A stretch of 39,778 nt of DNA from Euryarchaeota archaeon UBA602 (lineage in GTDB: Archaea; Thermoplasmatota; Poseidoniia; Poseidoniales; Thalassarchaeaceae), in NCBI GenBank assembly GCA_002498455.1, contig DAHO01000001.1:1-39778 (forward strand), given 5' to 3'. The notes below the pieces were generated by a model. It ran no database searches, was not told where the DNA came from, and worked only from the letters and a program-made list of their open reading frames with translations. The position numbers were made by a program, and so were the translations under genes. Below, in pieces: positions 26,529 to 34,205 of this stretch; position 1 is the stretch's first letter; the number at the start of each line of letters is the position of its first letter.

Positions 26529-26795
26529 GAATACACCAATTCGACATGGGTCAAGAAGGTTCGGGAAGAGGGGGGGTAGATTTCCAGTGGAACTGATTCA
26601 TTGTTTGAGATGGTTCGGATCCGATACAAAATAATAAGTCAATGACTATACACTACAGTCACCACTAACTTGAACAGTGATATCGAATCAATGAAAAGAT
26701 AGCATTCATGATATCTTTTAACCACTCAACAAATACCTCCACTGGAAATGAAGGGGTGGGTTGGTTTGATGTGTGTATATCGCTTCGAATCAATT
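26529..26795. other. Divergent intergenic spacer at a base-composition switch
   Basis: 267 bases with no supported gene. It holds an 8-base inverted repeat AAAAGATA/TATCTTTT (26694-26701 with 26712-26719, 10-base spacer). TATCTTTTAA (26712-26721) is a plausible TATA element for the ferredoxin gene. The top-strand G/T bias to the left gives way to a C/A bias beginning around here and complete by 27.1 kb. Confidence 0.5.
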
Positions 26796-27002
26796 ATGGC
26801 AAGGATTCCCAACCACGTTTTCGTGGTTGACGATGATCTCTGTTATGGCTGTGGAGCTTGTATTGCACTCTGCCCTGTTGATGCACTAACACTTGACTCA
26901 TTACTGGCCATTGTGGATGAACCAACATGTGTTCATTGCGAACATTGTATCCCTGCTTGTCCAGTATTTGCACTTGAAATAAAGGCGGAGGATTCTGTTT
27001 GA
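26796..27002 (+). CDS. 2[4Fe-4S] ferredoxin
   Basis: 68 residues from ATG 26796 (MARIPNHVFVVDDDLC); an upstream in-frame ATG at 26748 would add a poorly conserved 16 residues. Two cysteine motifs CYGCGACIALCP and CVHCEHCIPACP each bind one [4Fe-4S]. It overlaps, by TTGA, the TTG start of a geranylgeranyl-reductase-like gene and precedes GGGP synthase. In methanogens a ferredoxin beside geranylgeranyl reductase supplies electrons for saturating archaeal lipid tails, so the same role is likely here. Confidence 0.93.
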   Translation: MARIPNHVFVVDDDLCYGCGACIALCPVDALTLDSLLAIVDEPTCVHCEHCIPACPVFALEIKAEDSV

Positions 27003-27541
27003 AAATTCTGATTATCGGCGCCGATCTCGTCGGTTTAAGTTGTGCAAAAAAATTGTTTGAAGACAATCATAAAGTTACAATCGTTGACAATCGTGCAGAA
27101 ATTGGCAACCCACAAGAACGTCCAGGGTTGCACTCAGGCATTGTTGACTTAACCTCGTATGCACCCCAAATCCAACTCACAGAAAACGGATGTCGTCGAC
27201 CATGGCTAGAGAAATCCATGGCGCAAAGACTCCCAATCAAATATCTTCTACGTACTGAACCGACGAGTCTACCAGAAGAATTCGATTTAACGATTGATAC
27301 CCGCTGTGAATCGGATGGGGATCAGTGGTTTGGTGGTGTTACTCTACAAGGGCGAGAACCCCAAACAGAAATCATCGCCAATAGAGCCGATGGAACCGTA
27401 GAATGCTGGACTCGAAACCCATTACCGGAAGTTGAAGGTGGATGGTTGGAAAGGTTTGATGGGGTATTTTCTGAAGATATGGCAAGCGTTGATGCATCGA
27501 TACTTCGTGGCATACAACTGGCGTCAGAGCAAAAGGCGTAG
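26999..27541 (+). CDS. Short geranylgeranyl reductase-like flavoprotein fragment or single-domain relative
   Basis: 180 residues from TTG 26999, which overlaps the ferredoxin stop. The first 45 residues follow the GGR-family FAD Rossmann pattern: ILIIGADLVGLSCAKKL, a strand ending IVDNR, then EIGNPQERPG, close to the GGR motif R-x-E-I-G-x-P-x-R. But the GxGxxG is G7-A-D9-L-V-G12, with aspartate replacing the second glycine. Typical GGRs are ~400 residues with a substrate-binding lid; here the chain ends at 180 with an LRGIQLA helix and no frameshift or nonsense is visible. It may be a reduced partner or remnant of GGR. Its place between ferredoxin and GGGPS suggests the ether-lipid pathway. 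Confidence 0.65.
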   Translation: MKILIIGADLVGLSCAKKLFEDNHKVTIVDNRAEIGNPQERPGLHSGIVDLTSYAPQIQLTENGCRRPWLEKSMAQRLPIKYLLRTEPTSLPEEFDLTIDTRCESDGDQWFGGVTLQGREPQTEIIANRADGTVECWTRNPLPEVEGGWLERFDGVFSEDMASVDASILRGIQLASEQKA

Positions 27542-27558
27542 TTCCCTTCCACAAGGAT

Positions 27559-28374
27559 ATGCGACCCACATCAACCCCTGACATCATATCTTATGTCCGG
27601 GCCCAACCTGGGGCATCACACATTATTTTGATCGATCCAGATGATGCAGACCCAGACATTGCAGCCCAACGCTGTGTTGCAGCGGTTTCAGCCGGGACAA
27701 GAATGATTTTTGTTGGTGGTTCATCGGGAACAGATGAAGACAACGTTCATCCAACTGTAGTCGCAATCCAAGAAGCACTTGAACTCTGCAAGTGGAATTC
27801 AACACAAGACTCCAATCTCAATGAATCCTTTTGGGAGGTTCCAGTGGTTCTATTCCCTCAAGGGGCATCTGCCCTTTCACCTTCTGCAGATGCAATCACC
27901 TTCATGATGCTCATGAATAGCACCAATCCAGAATTCTTGGTTGGGGAACAAGTTCGAGGCGCCCCTTACATTCGAAAAGCCGGAGTTGAACCGATGGGAA
28001 TGGGGTATGTCATTTGTGCCCCTGGTGGAAAAGCTGGCGAAGTCGGTCAAGCGAAATTGATTGAACCCAATCAAACTGAACTCATTGCTGCCTACGCAAT
28101 GTGTGCAGAATCATATGGATTCTCAATACTTTATCTTGAAGCAGGAAGTGGAGCCCATACCCCCGTCCACCCAGATTTGATTCGGGCAGCACGTGCAGCT
28201 AGCGACAAACTGGTGTTACTAGTCGGTGGTGGTATACGTGATGGGGCCACGGCGAAGATCGCAATCGATGCCGGTGCTGATTGGGTTGTAACTGGCAATC
28301 TTTGTGAAGAATTCGCAGATGCACACGAACTGCAAACCACTCTTGAGTCGTTCATTTCCCAAATGAAGTCCTAA
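27559..28374 (+). CDS. Geranylgeranylglyceryl phosphate synthase (GGGPS)
   Basis: 271 residues. TIM barrel of the GGGPS/PcrB family: HIILIDPDDADPD near the N-terminus, GTRMIFVGGSSGTDEDNV, the substrate-binding VVLFPQGASALSPSADAITFMMLMNS, LYLEAGSGAHTPVHPDLI and the phosphate-binding LLVGGGIRDGATAKIAIDAGADWVVTGN. It joins geranylgeranyl diphosphate to sn-glycerol-1-phosphate, the first committed step of archaeal membrane lipid synthesis. It follows the ferredoxin and GGR-like gene (17-base gap) and clearly identifies the genome as archaeal. Confidence 0.96.
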   Translation: MRPTSTPDIISYVRAQPGASHIILIDPDDADPDIAAQRCVAAVSAGTRMIFVGGSSGTDEDNVHPTVVAIQEALELCKWNSTQDSNLNESFWEVPVVLFPQGASALSPSADAITFMMLMNSTNPEFLVGEQVRGAPYIRKAGVEPMGMGYVICAPGGKAGEVGQAKLIEPNQTELIAAYAMCAESYGFSILYLEAGSGAHTPVHPDLIRAARAASDKLVLLVGGGIRDGATAKIAIDAGADWVVTGNLCEEFADAHELQTTLESFISQMKS

Positions 28375-28437
28375 CCCCTTGATATTTTGGCCACCAAATA
28401 AACAATCGATAATATACTGAATGCTGGAGCCTAAAGT

Positions 28438-28893
28438 ATGGATTTGTACACAATATCGTTCTTCTTCTCTACAATGTGGGTCGGCCCCTTCTGGTTTGGG
28501 ATGCTTGTTTTTCCGGAGCATGAACTTACTCAGAAAGCAATGCAAGGCCCCTGGTTTTTCCTTGGCCCTATTCTGATGTGGTGGGCTGTAACTCTCGCAG
28601 ATCCTCAAGGCCTCATAGAACTCGCCAAAGATTCGAGCGACCCTACAGCTATTCTTGACGGATTGGCTAGTATCATGGGAACCCCGGCTGGAGCCGCTGC
28701 TGCATGGGCACACATGGTGGCTGGAGACATCTTCGTGACACGATGGATGTGGCTGCGCTGCATGGAAGTGAAAGCTTCTCGAAAGATTATGGCTCCAATC
28801 ATCTTTTTCGGTGTCATGTTGATGCCAGTGGGAGTCGCACTATACCTAGCCTTCATTCGTACAGAGCAAACCAACTTCACGACAACCGATTGA
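28438..28893 (+). CDS. ABA4-like (DUF4281) membrane protein
   Basis: 151 residues, four hydrophobic segments. Landmarks fit the ABA4-like family: the N-terminal VGPFWFGMLVFPEH, the central WAHMVAGDIFVTRWMWLRC with its conserved W-H...D-x-F-x-x-R-W, and a final FFGVMLMPVGVALYLAF. Plant ABA4 is needed for neoxanthin formation from carotenoids; bacterial and archaeal relatives are uncharacterised but often lie by carotenoid or light-related genes. Here it precedes a photolyase/cryptochrome by 51 bases, consistent with a light-linked role. Not GGGPS-linked functionally as far as can be seen. Confidence 0.75.
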   Translation: MDLYTISFFFSTMWVGPFWFGMLVFPEHELTQKAMQGPWFFLGPILMWWAVTLADPQGLIELAKDSSDPTAILDGLASIMGTPAGAAAAWAHMVAGDIFVTRWMWLRCMEVKASRKIMAPIIFFGVMLMPVGVALYLAFIRTEQTNFTTTD

Positions 28894-28898
28894 TTCCG

Positions 28899-28925
28899 GT
28901 GTGTGAAGACACACGTTTACATTTT
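28899..28925 (+). terminator. Small hairpin with short T-tract after the ABA4-like gene
   Basis: GTGTGT-GAAG-ACACAC (28899-28914) forms a 6-pair stem with a tetraloop, followed by GTTTACATTTT. It begins a few bases past the ABA4-like stop and precedes the photolyase start. Weak, possibly a partial terminator between the two genes. Confidence 0.35.
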
Positions 28926-28944
28926 GAATGAGAATGAATAGACT

Positions 28945-30477
28945 ATGTCCGTCGCTATCGTTTGGTTTCGTAAATGTCTACGAATCCACGACAATCAAGC
29001 ACTATCCTGGGCGTTCGAATCGAATCAGATAAAATCGATACTTCCAATCTACATTTTTGAGGAGGAGATAGATCAAGGAACGACAAACAAGATGAATGAG
29101 AATAGACTTCGATTTCAATATGAATGTGTCTTGGACTTACAACATAATCTACACACAAAATTGGGCTTGAAACTTCATATTTTTTCAGGCCAAGCACAAC
29201 CCGTTATCCAATCAATCCTAGACAACTTCGAAGAGCAAAGAGTATGGTTGATCAGCGAGTATTGTTCGGATAGAGAAAATATCGAAAAACAGTCTCAAAT
29301 AGAAACGAAAATCATCGATCAGAATCTAAATTGGTTCACCAAAACATTCTCTGCGGGCCATACAATCCTTGACATTGAATCAATTGTAAATTCACCCACA
29401 TACAAACCCCCAAACTCAATGAATGATATGACTCGAATCTTTTCCGATGAATTTGGGGATTGGCGAAACATCGTATTCGATGTAACAGATATCAACCCCA
29501 GTGACCATCAACCCAAACAATGCCAAAGCATCGAATCAGAATTTAGTACAAGACTCGAAGAATTGAACTCCGGGCCGCCCCCATCATCTTATTTCATCGG
29601 TGGTGAATCAGCTGCCCTGCAGAGGTTGAAAAAAAAGGTAATCTTAGAGAAAGAATTTGTAAGAAATTTCAGCAAACCAAGCTCAATTTCAACAAATATC
29701 GAAGGAAATCCCTTGGAGCCCACCACCACCGGACTGTCCCCATACTTGAGCACAGGGTGCCTTTCAGTTCGTCGTTTGTGGAATGTTTGCTCTGAAATCC
29801 AACAACTGAGTGAACACACCAAACCCCCCGTTTCAATCCATGGTCAACTCATGTTTAGAGAAATGTTCTATCTCCTCTCAAAGTCCGTAGTGAATTGGGA
29901 TCAAGATCAAGGAAACACCCATTGCAAAGAAATTGAATGGGGTGTAACCGAACAAACCTTGCTTGATGCGTGGGAATCAGGTGAAACTGGATTCCCTTTG
30001 ATTGATGCAATGATGCGTCAACTTGACGCTACTGGATGGATGCACCACCTCGGCAGACATGCAGTTTCTTGCTTCCTAACTCGCGGTCAATTATGGCAAA
30101 ACTGGACACATGGCCGCGATATTTTCAGTCGCAAGTTAATCGATAGCGATTGGGCACTAAACAATGGAAATTGGCTCTGGCTAGCCGGCGTCGCCCCTTT
30201 CTCTATGCCTTATTATCGAGTCTACAATCCCTGCCCAAATCAAAAGTCAAGCTTGAATGTTGAAACCGAGACAGCCAATTTCATTCGTCATTGGGTCCCA
30301 GAACTCAGTGAATTTCCATCTAAACATATCTTTGAACCACATTTAGCCCCGTTATCAGTACAGCAACTTGCGGGCTGTATCATCGGCAGTGACTACCCCA
30401 GTCCAATTGTTGATCGTAAAGAAACACGAAGACAAAACCTAGAACGATTCAAACAAAACCTTGCCAAATTGCGTTGA
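28945..30477 (+). CDS. Cryptochrome / (6-4) photolyase-type flavoprotein
   Basis: 510 residues: an N-terminal photolyase alpha/beta domain (VAIVWFRKCLRIHDNQAL) and a C-terminal helical FAD domain (TGLSPYLSTGCLS; LMFREMFYLL; GFPLIDAMMRQL; ALNNGNWLWLAG). The block GWMHHLGRHAVSCFLTRG has His368 and His372 where (6-4) photolyases and animal cryptochromes have their paired histidines, instead of the GWMHNRxR of CPD photolyase. The later YNPCPNQKSS...FIRHWVPEL also fits that lineage. It should repair UV lesions ((6-4) photoproducts) or sense blue light, using FAD. No iron-sulfur cysteine set typical of prokaryotic FeS-BCP photolyases is seen. Preceded by ABA4-like. Confidence 0.9.
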   Translation: MSVAIVWFRKCLRIHDNQALSWAFESNQIKSILPIYIFEEEIDQGTTNKMNENRLRFQYECVLDLQHNLHTKLGLKLHIFSGQAQPVIQSILDNFEEQRVWLISEYCSDRENIEKQSQIETKIIDQNLNWFTKTFSAGHTILDIESIVNSPTYKPPNSMNDMTRIFSDEFGDWRNIVFDVTDINPSDHQPKQCQSIESEFSTRLEELNSGPPPSSYFIGGESAALQRLKKKVILEKEFVRNFSKPSSISTNIEGNPLEPTTTGLSPYLSTGCLSVRRLWNVCSEIQQLSEHTKPPVSIHGQLMFREMFYLLSKSVVNWDQDQGNTHCKEIEWGVTEQTLLDAWESGETGFPLIDAMMRQLDATGWMHHLGRHAVSCFLTRGQLWQNWTHGRDIFSRKLIDSDWALNNGNWLWLAGVAPFSMPYYRVYNPCPNQKSSLNVETETANFIRHWVPELSEFPSKHIFEPHLAPLSVQQLAGCIIGSDYPSPIVDRKETRRQNLERFKQNLAKLR

Positions 30478-30493
30478 TTTTTTGAAAACATTG

Positions 30494-30503
30494 CTTTTTA
30501 TAC
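30494..30503 (+). promoter_or_regulatory. Archaeal TATA box for a near-leaderless small membrane gene
   Basis: CTTTTTATAC is centred about 25 bases before ATG 30524, the spacing expected for transcription starting at or next to the start codon. It lies just past the photolyase stop, giving the next gene its own promoter. Confidence 0.55.
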
Positions 30504-30523
30504 AAAGTAGCAGACCTCATGTC

Positions 30524-30757
30524 ATGGCATTTGAATGCAATATCGATGCACGTGGCAAGGCTGCCAGGATGCGTATGGGTATGTTAGGCGTCGCTGGTGG
30601 CACCTTTCTGGGCCTAGTTACCTTTACTGGATTCCTACCAACGACCATCGGTTACATGATGGCCCTAGGTGCAATTGGTGGTGGTGCATTTTCAGTGTGG
30701 GAAGCACGCATGGGCTGGTGTGTTGTCCGAGCGATGGGGTTCAAAACCCGACTCTAA
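30524..30757 (+). CDS. Two-span membrane protein, DUF2892-like
   Basis: 77 residues from ATG 30524 (MAFECNIDARGKAARMRMG). The upstream in-frame ATG at 30461 lies within the photolyase and ahead of the TATA box, so it is rejected. An N-terminal CNIDARGKAARxRxG stretch, then two hydrophobic segments (about 20-40 and 42-60) with a glycine-rich hairpin, resemble the DUF2892 inner-membrane family. Function unknown. Ends adjacent to the convergent coiled-coil gene. Confidence 0.7.
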   Translation: MAFECNIDARGKAARMRMGMLGVAGGTFLGLVTFTGFLPTTIGYMMALGAIGGGAFSVWEARMGWCVVRAMGFKTRL

Positions 30758-31909
30758 TCACTCAAGATCATCATCGATGTCAATCATCGTTGCAGGCGCG
30801 GTGCCACCCGGTTGCGGCGCATCTGCAGGTTCAGGAATCGACAAATCATCTTCGATTCCAAGAGCCTCTTTTCGCGCCTTCACTTGTTCGTGAGCACGGA
30901 GAACACCCAAGGAATCCTGGAATGCGGCCCCAACCACTTCACGAGTTCGCTCACTCTTCTTGAGTGTGTCCAACTCAGCCAAGGTTCTCTCATGCAGTTC
31001 TTCGAGGGCCTTCAATTCTGCAGACCGGTCTGAGAGACCACCTTCAATATCTTGCATTGTAAGCTGCATCTGTGAAATCCGCTCATCACGCTCAAACACA
31101 TCTCTGTGGAGTCTCCGCTCGCGCCGTCGCAACGCTTCATACTCACGATTCCGCTCCAATAAGCGTCGCTTCAATTCCTCAATTTGTTCGACAAGGTAAT
31201 CATGTTCTGCACTGATTGAACGTGGCCCTTCCATGACTCTCTGCATTTGGGCCTCCATTTCCTTGATTCGTAAATCTCGCTGCTCTAGCAATCCTCGAAC
31301 TTGTTCAACCATTTCACGCAAACGTTCCCGCTCACTTTCCAGAGCTTCTCGCTCTGCATCCCCACTCTCGATTCGTCGATGGGTGTCTTCCAACTCCTTG
31401 TTGAGCATTCGCACTTCATCGGCTGTGATACTGGTCAGGCCCGCTTCTGCGGCCTTTTCCAACGCATCCACAAGCTGATCCATCTTCCCTTCCATCTCAG
31501 CGATGACGTTCCCCTGATCCTCACAAATCGCATTCAAGCGAGCATTCTCACTCTCCATGCTCTCCATGCGAGTCATATCCACCGATGTGGCTAGAGCATC
31601 ATTTTCACCCCGAGCATCATTCAACATTCTCTCAAGGTGAATGATTCGCGCCTCCTTGTCTCGAACCTCTTCATCGAGTCGACTTAGGCGCGCCTTTTCT
31701 GGTGCCCCCATATCTTCTCGTTCGGCCAAATCGAGTTCCAATACACGATTTCGTTGTTTTACGGAGGCTATTTCTCCATTTTTCGTTGAAAGTTCATCCC
31801 AGGCAGAGAGCACTTCTTCCACCAATTGGTCCGCATCGTAACCTTTCAACATCCCTGCCAAGGCCGCGCGGTCTACACTCTCTGTCCCATCCATAGAAGA
31901 GGTCGACAT
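30758..31909 (-). CDS. Long coiled-coil protein
   Basis: 383 residues from ATG 31909; a TTG two codons earlier is an alternative start. From ~35 to ~320 the sequence is nearly all charged heptads with Glu/Arg/Leu (for example LESERERLREMVEQVRGLLEQRD), which predicts a long dimeric coiled coil. The tail is proline-rich then acidic (MIDIDDDLE). No enzymatic domain. Structural, chromosome-associated or cytoskeletal roles are possible; it is the last gene of the minus-strand run that contains the MamK-like actin, though no direct tie is shown. Confidence 0.82.
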   Translation of the reverse strand: MSTSSMDGTESVDRAALAGMLKGYDADQLVEEVLSAWDELSTKNGEIASVKQRNRVLELDLAEREDMGAPEKARLSRLDEEVRDKEARIIHLERMLNDARGENDALATSVDMTRMESMESENARLNAICEDQGNVIAEMEGKMDQLVDALEKAAEAGLTSITADEVRMLNKELEDTHRRIESGDAEREALESERERLREMVEQVRGLLEQRDLRIKEMEAQMQRVMEGPRSISAEHDYLVEQIEELKRRLLERNREYEALRRRERRLHRDVFERDERISQMQLTMQDIEGGLSDRSAELKALEELHERTLAELDTLKKSERTREVVGAAFQDSLGVLRAHEQVKARKEALGIEDDLSIPEPADAPQPGGTAPATMIDIDDDLE

Positions 31910-31967
31910 GGTCAATCAGACCCTATCGCTACTGTTCCATTCTTGAACCTTCACATTGGAGAAGGGG

Positions 31968-32507
31968 TCAAAACCCGCTTCTCGGACCCCTATGGGGTCC
32001 ACCGACCTGACGTGTATACGCGGCTAAAGCCAGAACCCAAACCGTGCCAATAATGGATACAAAGGTCAATGATTCATCTTTCATTTCAGTGAGATTAGAA
32101 TCGTCAGTACCATTGCTCTGATTCAGATCTTCGACTTGTACAGGTTCAACAACAATTTGTCCTACCATCCCGAAATCAGCATGGGGCTCACATTCGAAAT
32201 CATAAGTCCCATTCATCCCCACCTCAAAAGTGAACGAATAATCCACATCCCGCTCCGGATCCCCTGAGTCAAACAGACCATTGGCTTCCACCGCATTATG
32301 CGGCAACAATTGACCACTCCAGAAAAAGCGCACAGTCTCCCCTTCACTCACCGTAACCGAATCGGGAGAAAACCGTAGGTTTGTACTATCGACCGTGATG
32401 ATCACATCCTCTGACTCATCATCTTGAACCATCTGCGAATTGGAAACTGCCTTGGCAGGACCCATGAGTAAGAGCAAGGCAACAATGCCCACCAACCTCA
32501 ACCGCAT
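31968..32507 (-). CDS. Membrane-anchored cupredoxin (plastocyanin/halocyanin type)
   Basis: 179 residues from ATG 32507, giving an N-terminal signal peptide (RLRLVGIVALLLLMGPAKA); the longer frame to 32570 would run into the preceding gene. The blue-copper ligands are visible: His in QLLPHNAV, then Cys, His and Met in YDFECEPHADFGM. The C-terminal segment FVSIIGTVWVLALAAYT anchors the domain outside the cell. A single-electron carrier in the outer-face respiratory chain is expected, as in haloarchaeal halocyanins. Confidence 0.88.
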   Translation of the reverse strand: MRLRLVGIVALLLLMGPAKAVSNSQMVQDDESEDVIITVDSTNLRFSPDSVTVSEGETVRFFWSGQLLPHNAVEANGLFDSGDPERDVDYSFTFEVGMNGTYDFECEPHADFGMVGQIVVEPVQVEDLNQSNGTDDSNLTEMKDESLTFVSIIGTVWVLALAAYTRQVGGPHRGPRSGF

Positions 32508-32557
32508 ACCATGAAAAATGAGGCTGCAGTTATCAATGAATGTATTAGTGACTGCAT

Positions 32558-32800
32558 TCAGAACAGCCAAACGAGCACACCAAGCAGCAAATTTAAACAG
32601 AAGAGAAAGAACATAATATCCATCACCTCAAAGCTCACTTTAGTAGCAGCATCAGGTTCCGGATTCGGCTTAATCCACTCTGGGAGCTCATTCTTGGCGT
32701 ATTCTCTTGGTGGTTCCAGATTCAATTCCTCTTCGTTCGGTGGAGGAACAGGAATTCCGACAACAGTAGATTGGGGTGCTGTTGGTTTGGGGGTATTCAT
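32558..32800 (-). CDS. 80-residue tail-anchored membrane protein with P-x-x-T-V-V-G motif
   Basis: Not recognised. Residues 1-55 are proline-rich and soluble, with PQSTVVG at 9-15, followed by a polar stretch and a C-terminal membrane segment (about 59-80, ending the protein). It starts 4 bases after the zinc-ribbon gene stop, and ends 50 bases before the cupredoxin start. Confidence 0.68.
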   Translation of the reverse strand: MNTPKPTAPQSTVVGIPVPPPNEEELNLEPPREYAKNELPEWIKPNPEPDAATKVSFEVMDIMFFLFCLNLLLGVLVWLF

Positions 32801-32804
32801 TCAT

Positions 32805-32999
32805 TCACCCCATTAGTGCTTCAAGCGCACTGAATTTAACCTCTTTTTTGAACAACATCGTGTGCCCACACTCCAAACAACTGACAGCTGTGAATTGTTT
32901 GTTTGAGTAGTTGAATAACCTACTCCACTTACCCTGCATAATGACAGTATCTGCCTCTAGCTTTTCACTTCCACATACGATACACTTGATTTTTTTCAC
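32805..32999 (-). CDS. Zinc ribbon protein (DUF2082-like nucleic acid-binding fold)
   Basis: 64 residues with CIVCGSEKLEAD and, after the FNYSNKQFTAVS strand, CLECGHTMLF: a two-knuckle CxxC/CxxC ribbon. The F-x-x-V-S-C-x-x-C-G-x-T pattern resembles DUF2082. Nucleic-acid or protein binding is likely. It lies in the minus-strand run between the large membrane protein (21 bases upstream) and the tail-anchored protein. Confidence 0.78.
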   Translation of the reverse strand: MKKIKCIVCGSEKLEADTVIMQGKWSRLFNYSNKQFTAVSCLECGHTMLFKKEVKFSALEALMG

Positions 33000-33020
33000 C
33001 CCACCATTCCAAAGAAAATT

Positions 33021-34199
33021 CTACCAAACCGCCAGGATAATCCCGAACATGATAATGAACATGCATATCGGCATTGCATAAACAGAACCCAATGCTCGGA
33101 CATGCTTGTTTGTGTAAAGTAAGCGAATCGGTAATATTGCAGAGGCTAATATTATGAAAAATAAGAACAGAATCCCAATATCAAAGAATAAATCTTCAAC
33201 AGCATCAGCAGAGAATACGACCCAGAAAACGAGAGCAACAACCATCGAAAATCCGATGTTTAATACAAATCCTTTGACGACCTCCCAACGATGAACTGCA
33301 ATACTAACGAGGAACCCAGCAATTGGGATGACTACACCCCAGAACATGATATCATCATCACCACCGTTCCACAACGATAACAACGAAAGCCAAAACACTC
33401 CATTCGGGAGATAATACAGTATGAGTGATGAGTTTGAAGTGCTTTCAACCACGGCGAAATCATTTGGATAAACGTTCTCAACCGACTGTGTTGGTAGTGA
33501 ATCTCGTGATGACTCAACCCAAGCAGGCATCGGAATCACCCTTGGATGAACAACCATACCAGCCACTCCAGCCAACCAAAAACCAACTGTGTCCCAAATA
33601 CTCAAAGCAGGATTATCTAACCCCCAGAAATTACTGCTGATAATGTAAATCAAAAAAACAGCCAAAACCCCAAAGTAAACACCATTGAACGCGGCAATTT
33701 TTTCGAATAGATCTGGACTCTGATTCCTCTTCACCCAACAATAGACAAACATCCCAGTAAACACAAGAGGCATCAACTCCCGCATCAAAATCACGATGAA
33801 AATCAAACCCGTCAACCCAGCCAAATCACCCCAGAAAGAAACTCTTCCGAAAATTGACATTATCTCTAAGAAACCAGACCCTCCATCATAGGTCAAAGCA
33901 GAATCTGTAATCCAATAAAGCAGGGAAGAATCGCTCGATACCCCCCCACCATTCTCAATCCACATCTGGAAATACCAACCACTCCAGAAGTGATACCCCC
34001 AATTCATGAGCATTGAGAATAGGAAAACGCCAATTGCCACTTTCAATCGACCAACCTGTGAGTGATTAATTTCAACATCACTTAGAATCGGTTTGTGGGG
34101 TGATTCAATTTCTTGACCTATACCACTGTACGGATTGGGAAGACCCACTTTTCCTACAACCACAGAGGCTGGCTTAGAACCGACTCCTGGATCATCCAT
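33021..34199 (-). CDS. Polytopic membrane protein (about 9-10 spans) with N-terminal P-x-x-V-V-V-G motif
   Basis: 392 residues, not recognised. The N-terminal ~50 residues are soluble with PASVVVG at 10-16. About nine or ten hydrophobic segments follow, e.g. VAIGVFLFSMLMNWGYHFW, LTGLIFIVILMRELMPLVF, VYFGVLAVFLIYIISS, MFWGVVIPIAGFLVSIAV, and IGILFLFFIILASAILPI. No transporter or enzyme motif is obvious; a long loop near 90-115 and another near 230-270 are polar. It starts 6 bases after the 104-residue gene stop. Confidence 0.72.
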   Translation of the reverse strand: MDDPGVGSKPASVVVGKVGLPNPYSGIGQEIESPHKPILSDVEINHSQVGRLKVAIGVFLFSMLMNWGYHFWSGWYFQMWIENGGGVSSDSSLLYWITDSALTYDGGSGFLEIMSIFGRVSFWGDLAGLTGLIFIVILMRELMPLVFTGMFVYCWVKRNQSPDLFEKIAAFNGVYFGVLAVFLIYIISSNFWGLDNPALSIWDTVGFWLAGVAGMVVHPRVIPMPAWVESSRDSLPTQSVENVYPNDFAVVESTSNSSLILYYLPNGVFWLSLLSLWNGGDDDIMFWGVVIPIAGFLVSIAVHRWEVVKGFVLNIGFSMVVALVFWVVFSADAVEDLFFDIGILFLFFIILASAILPIRLLYTNKHVRALGSVYAMPICMFIIMFGIILAVW

Positions 34200-34205
34200 C
34201 AGAAT

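Noticed and set aside
26529..26795. Replication origin
   Set aside because: There is no orc1/cdc6 gene, no origin-recognition repeats were found by eye, and the direction of skew change fits a terminus better.
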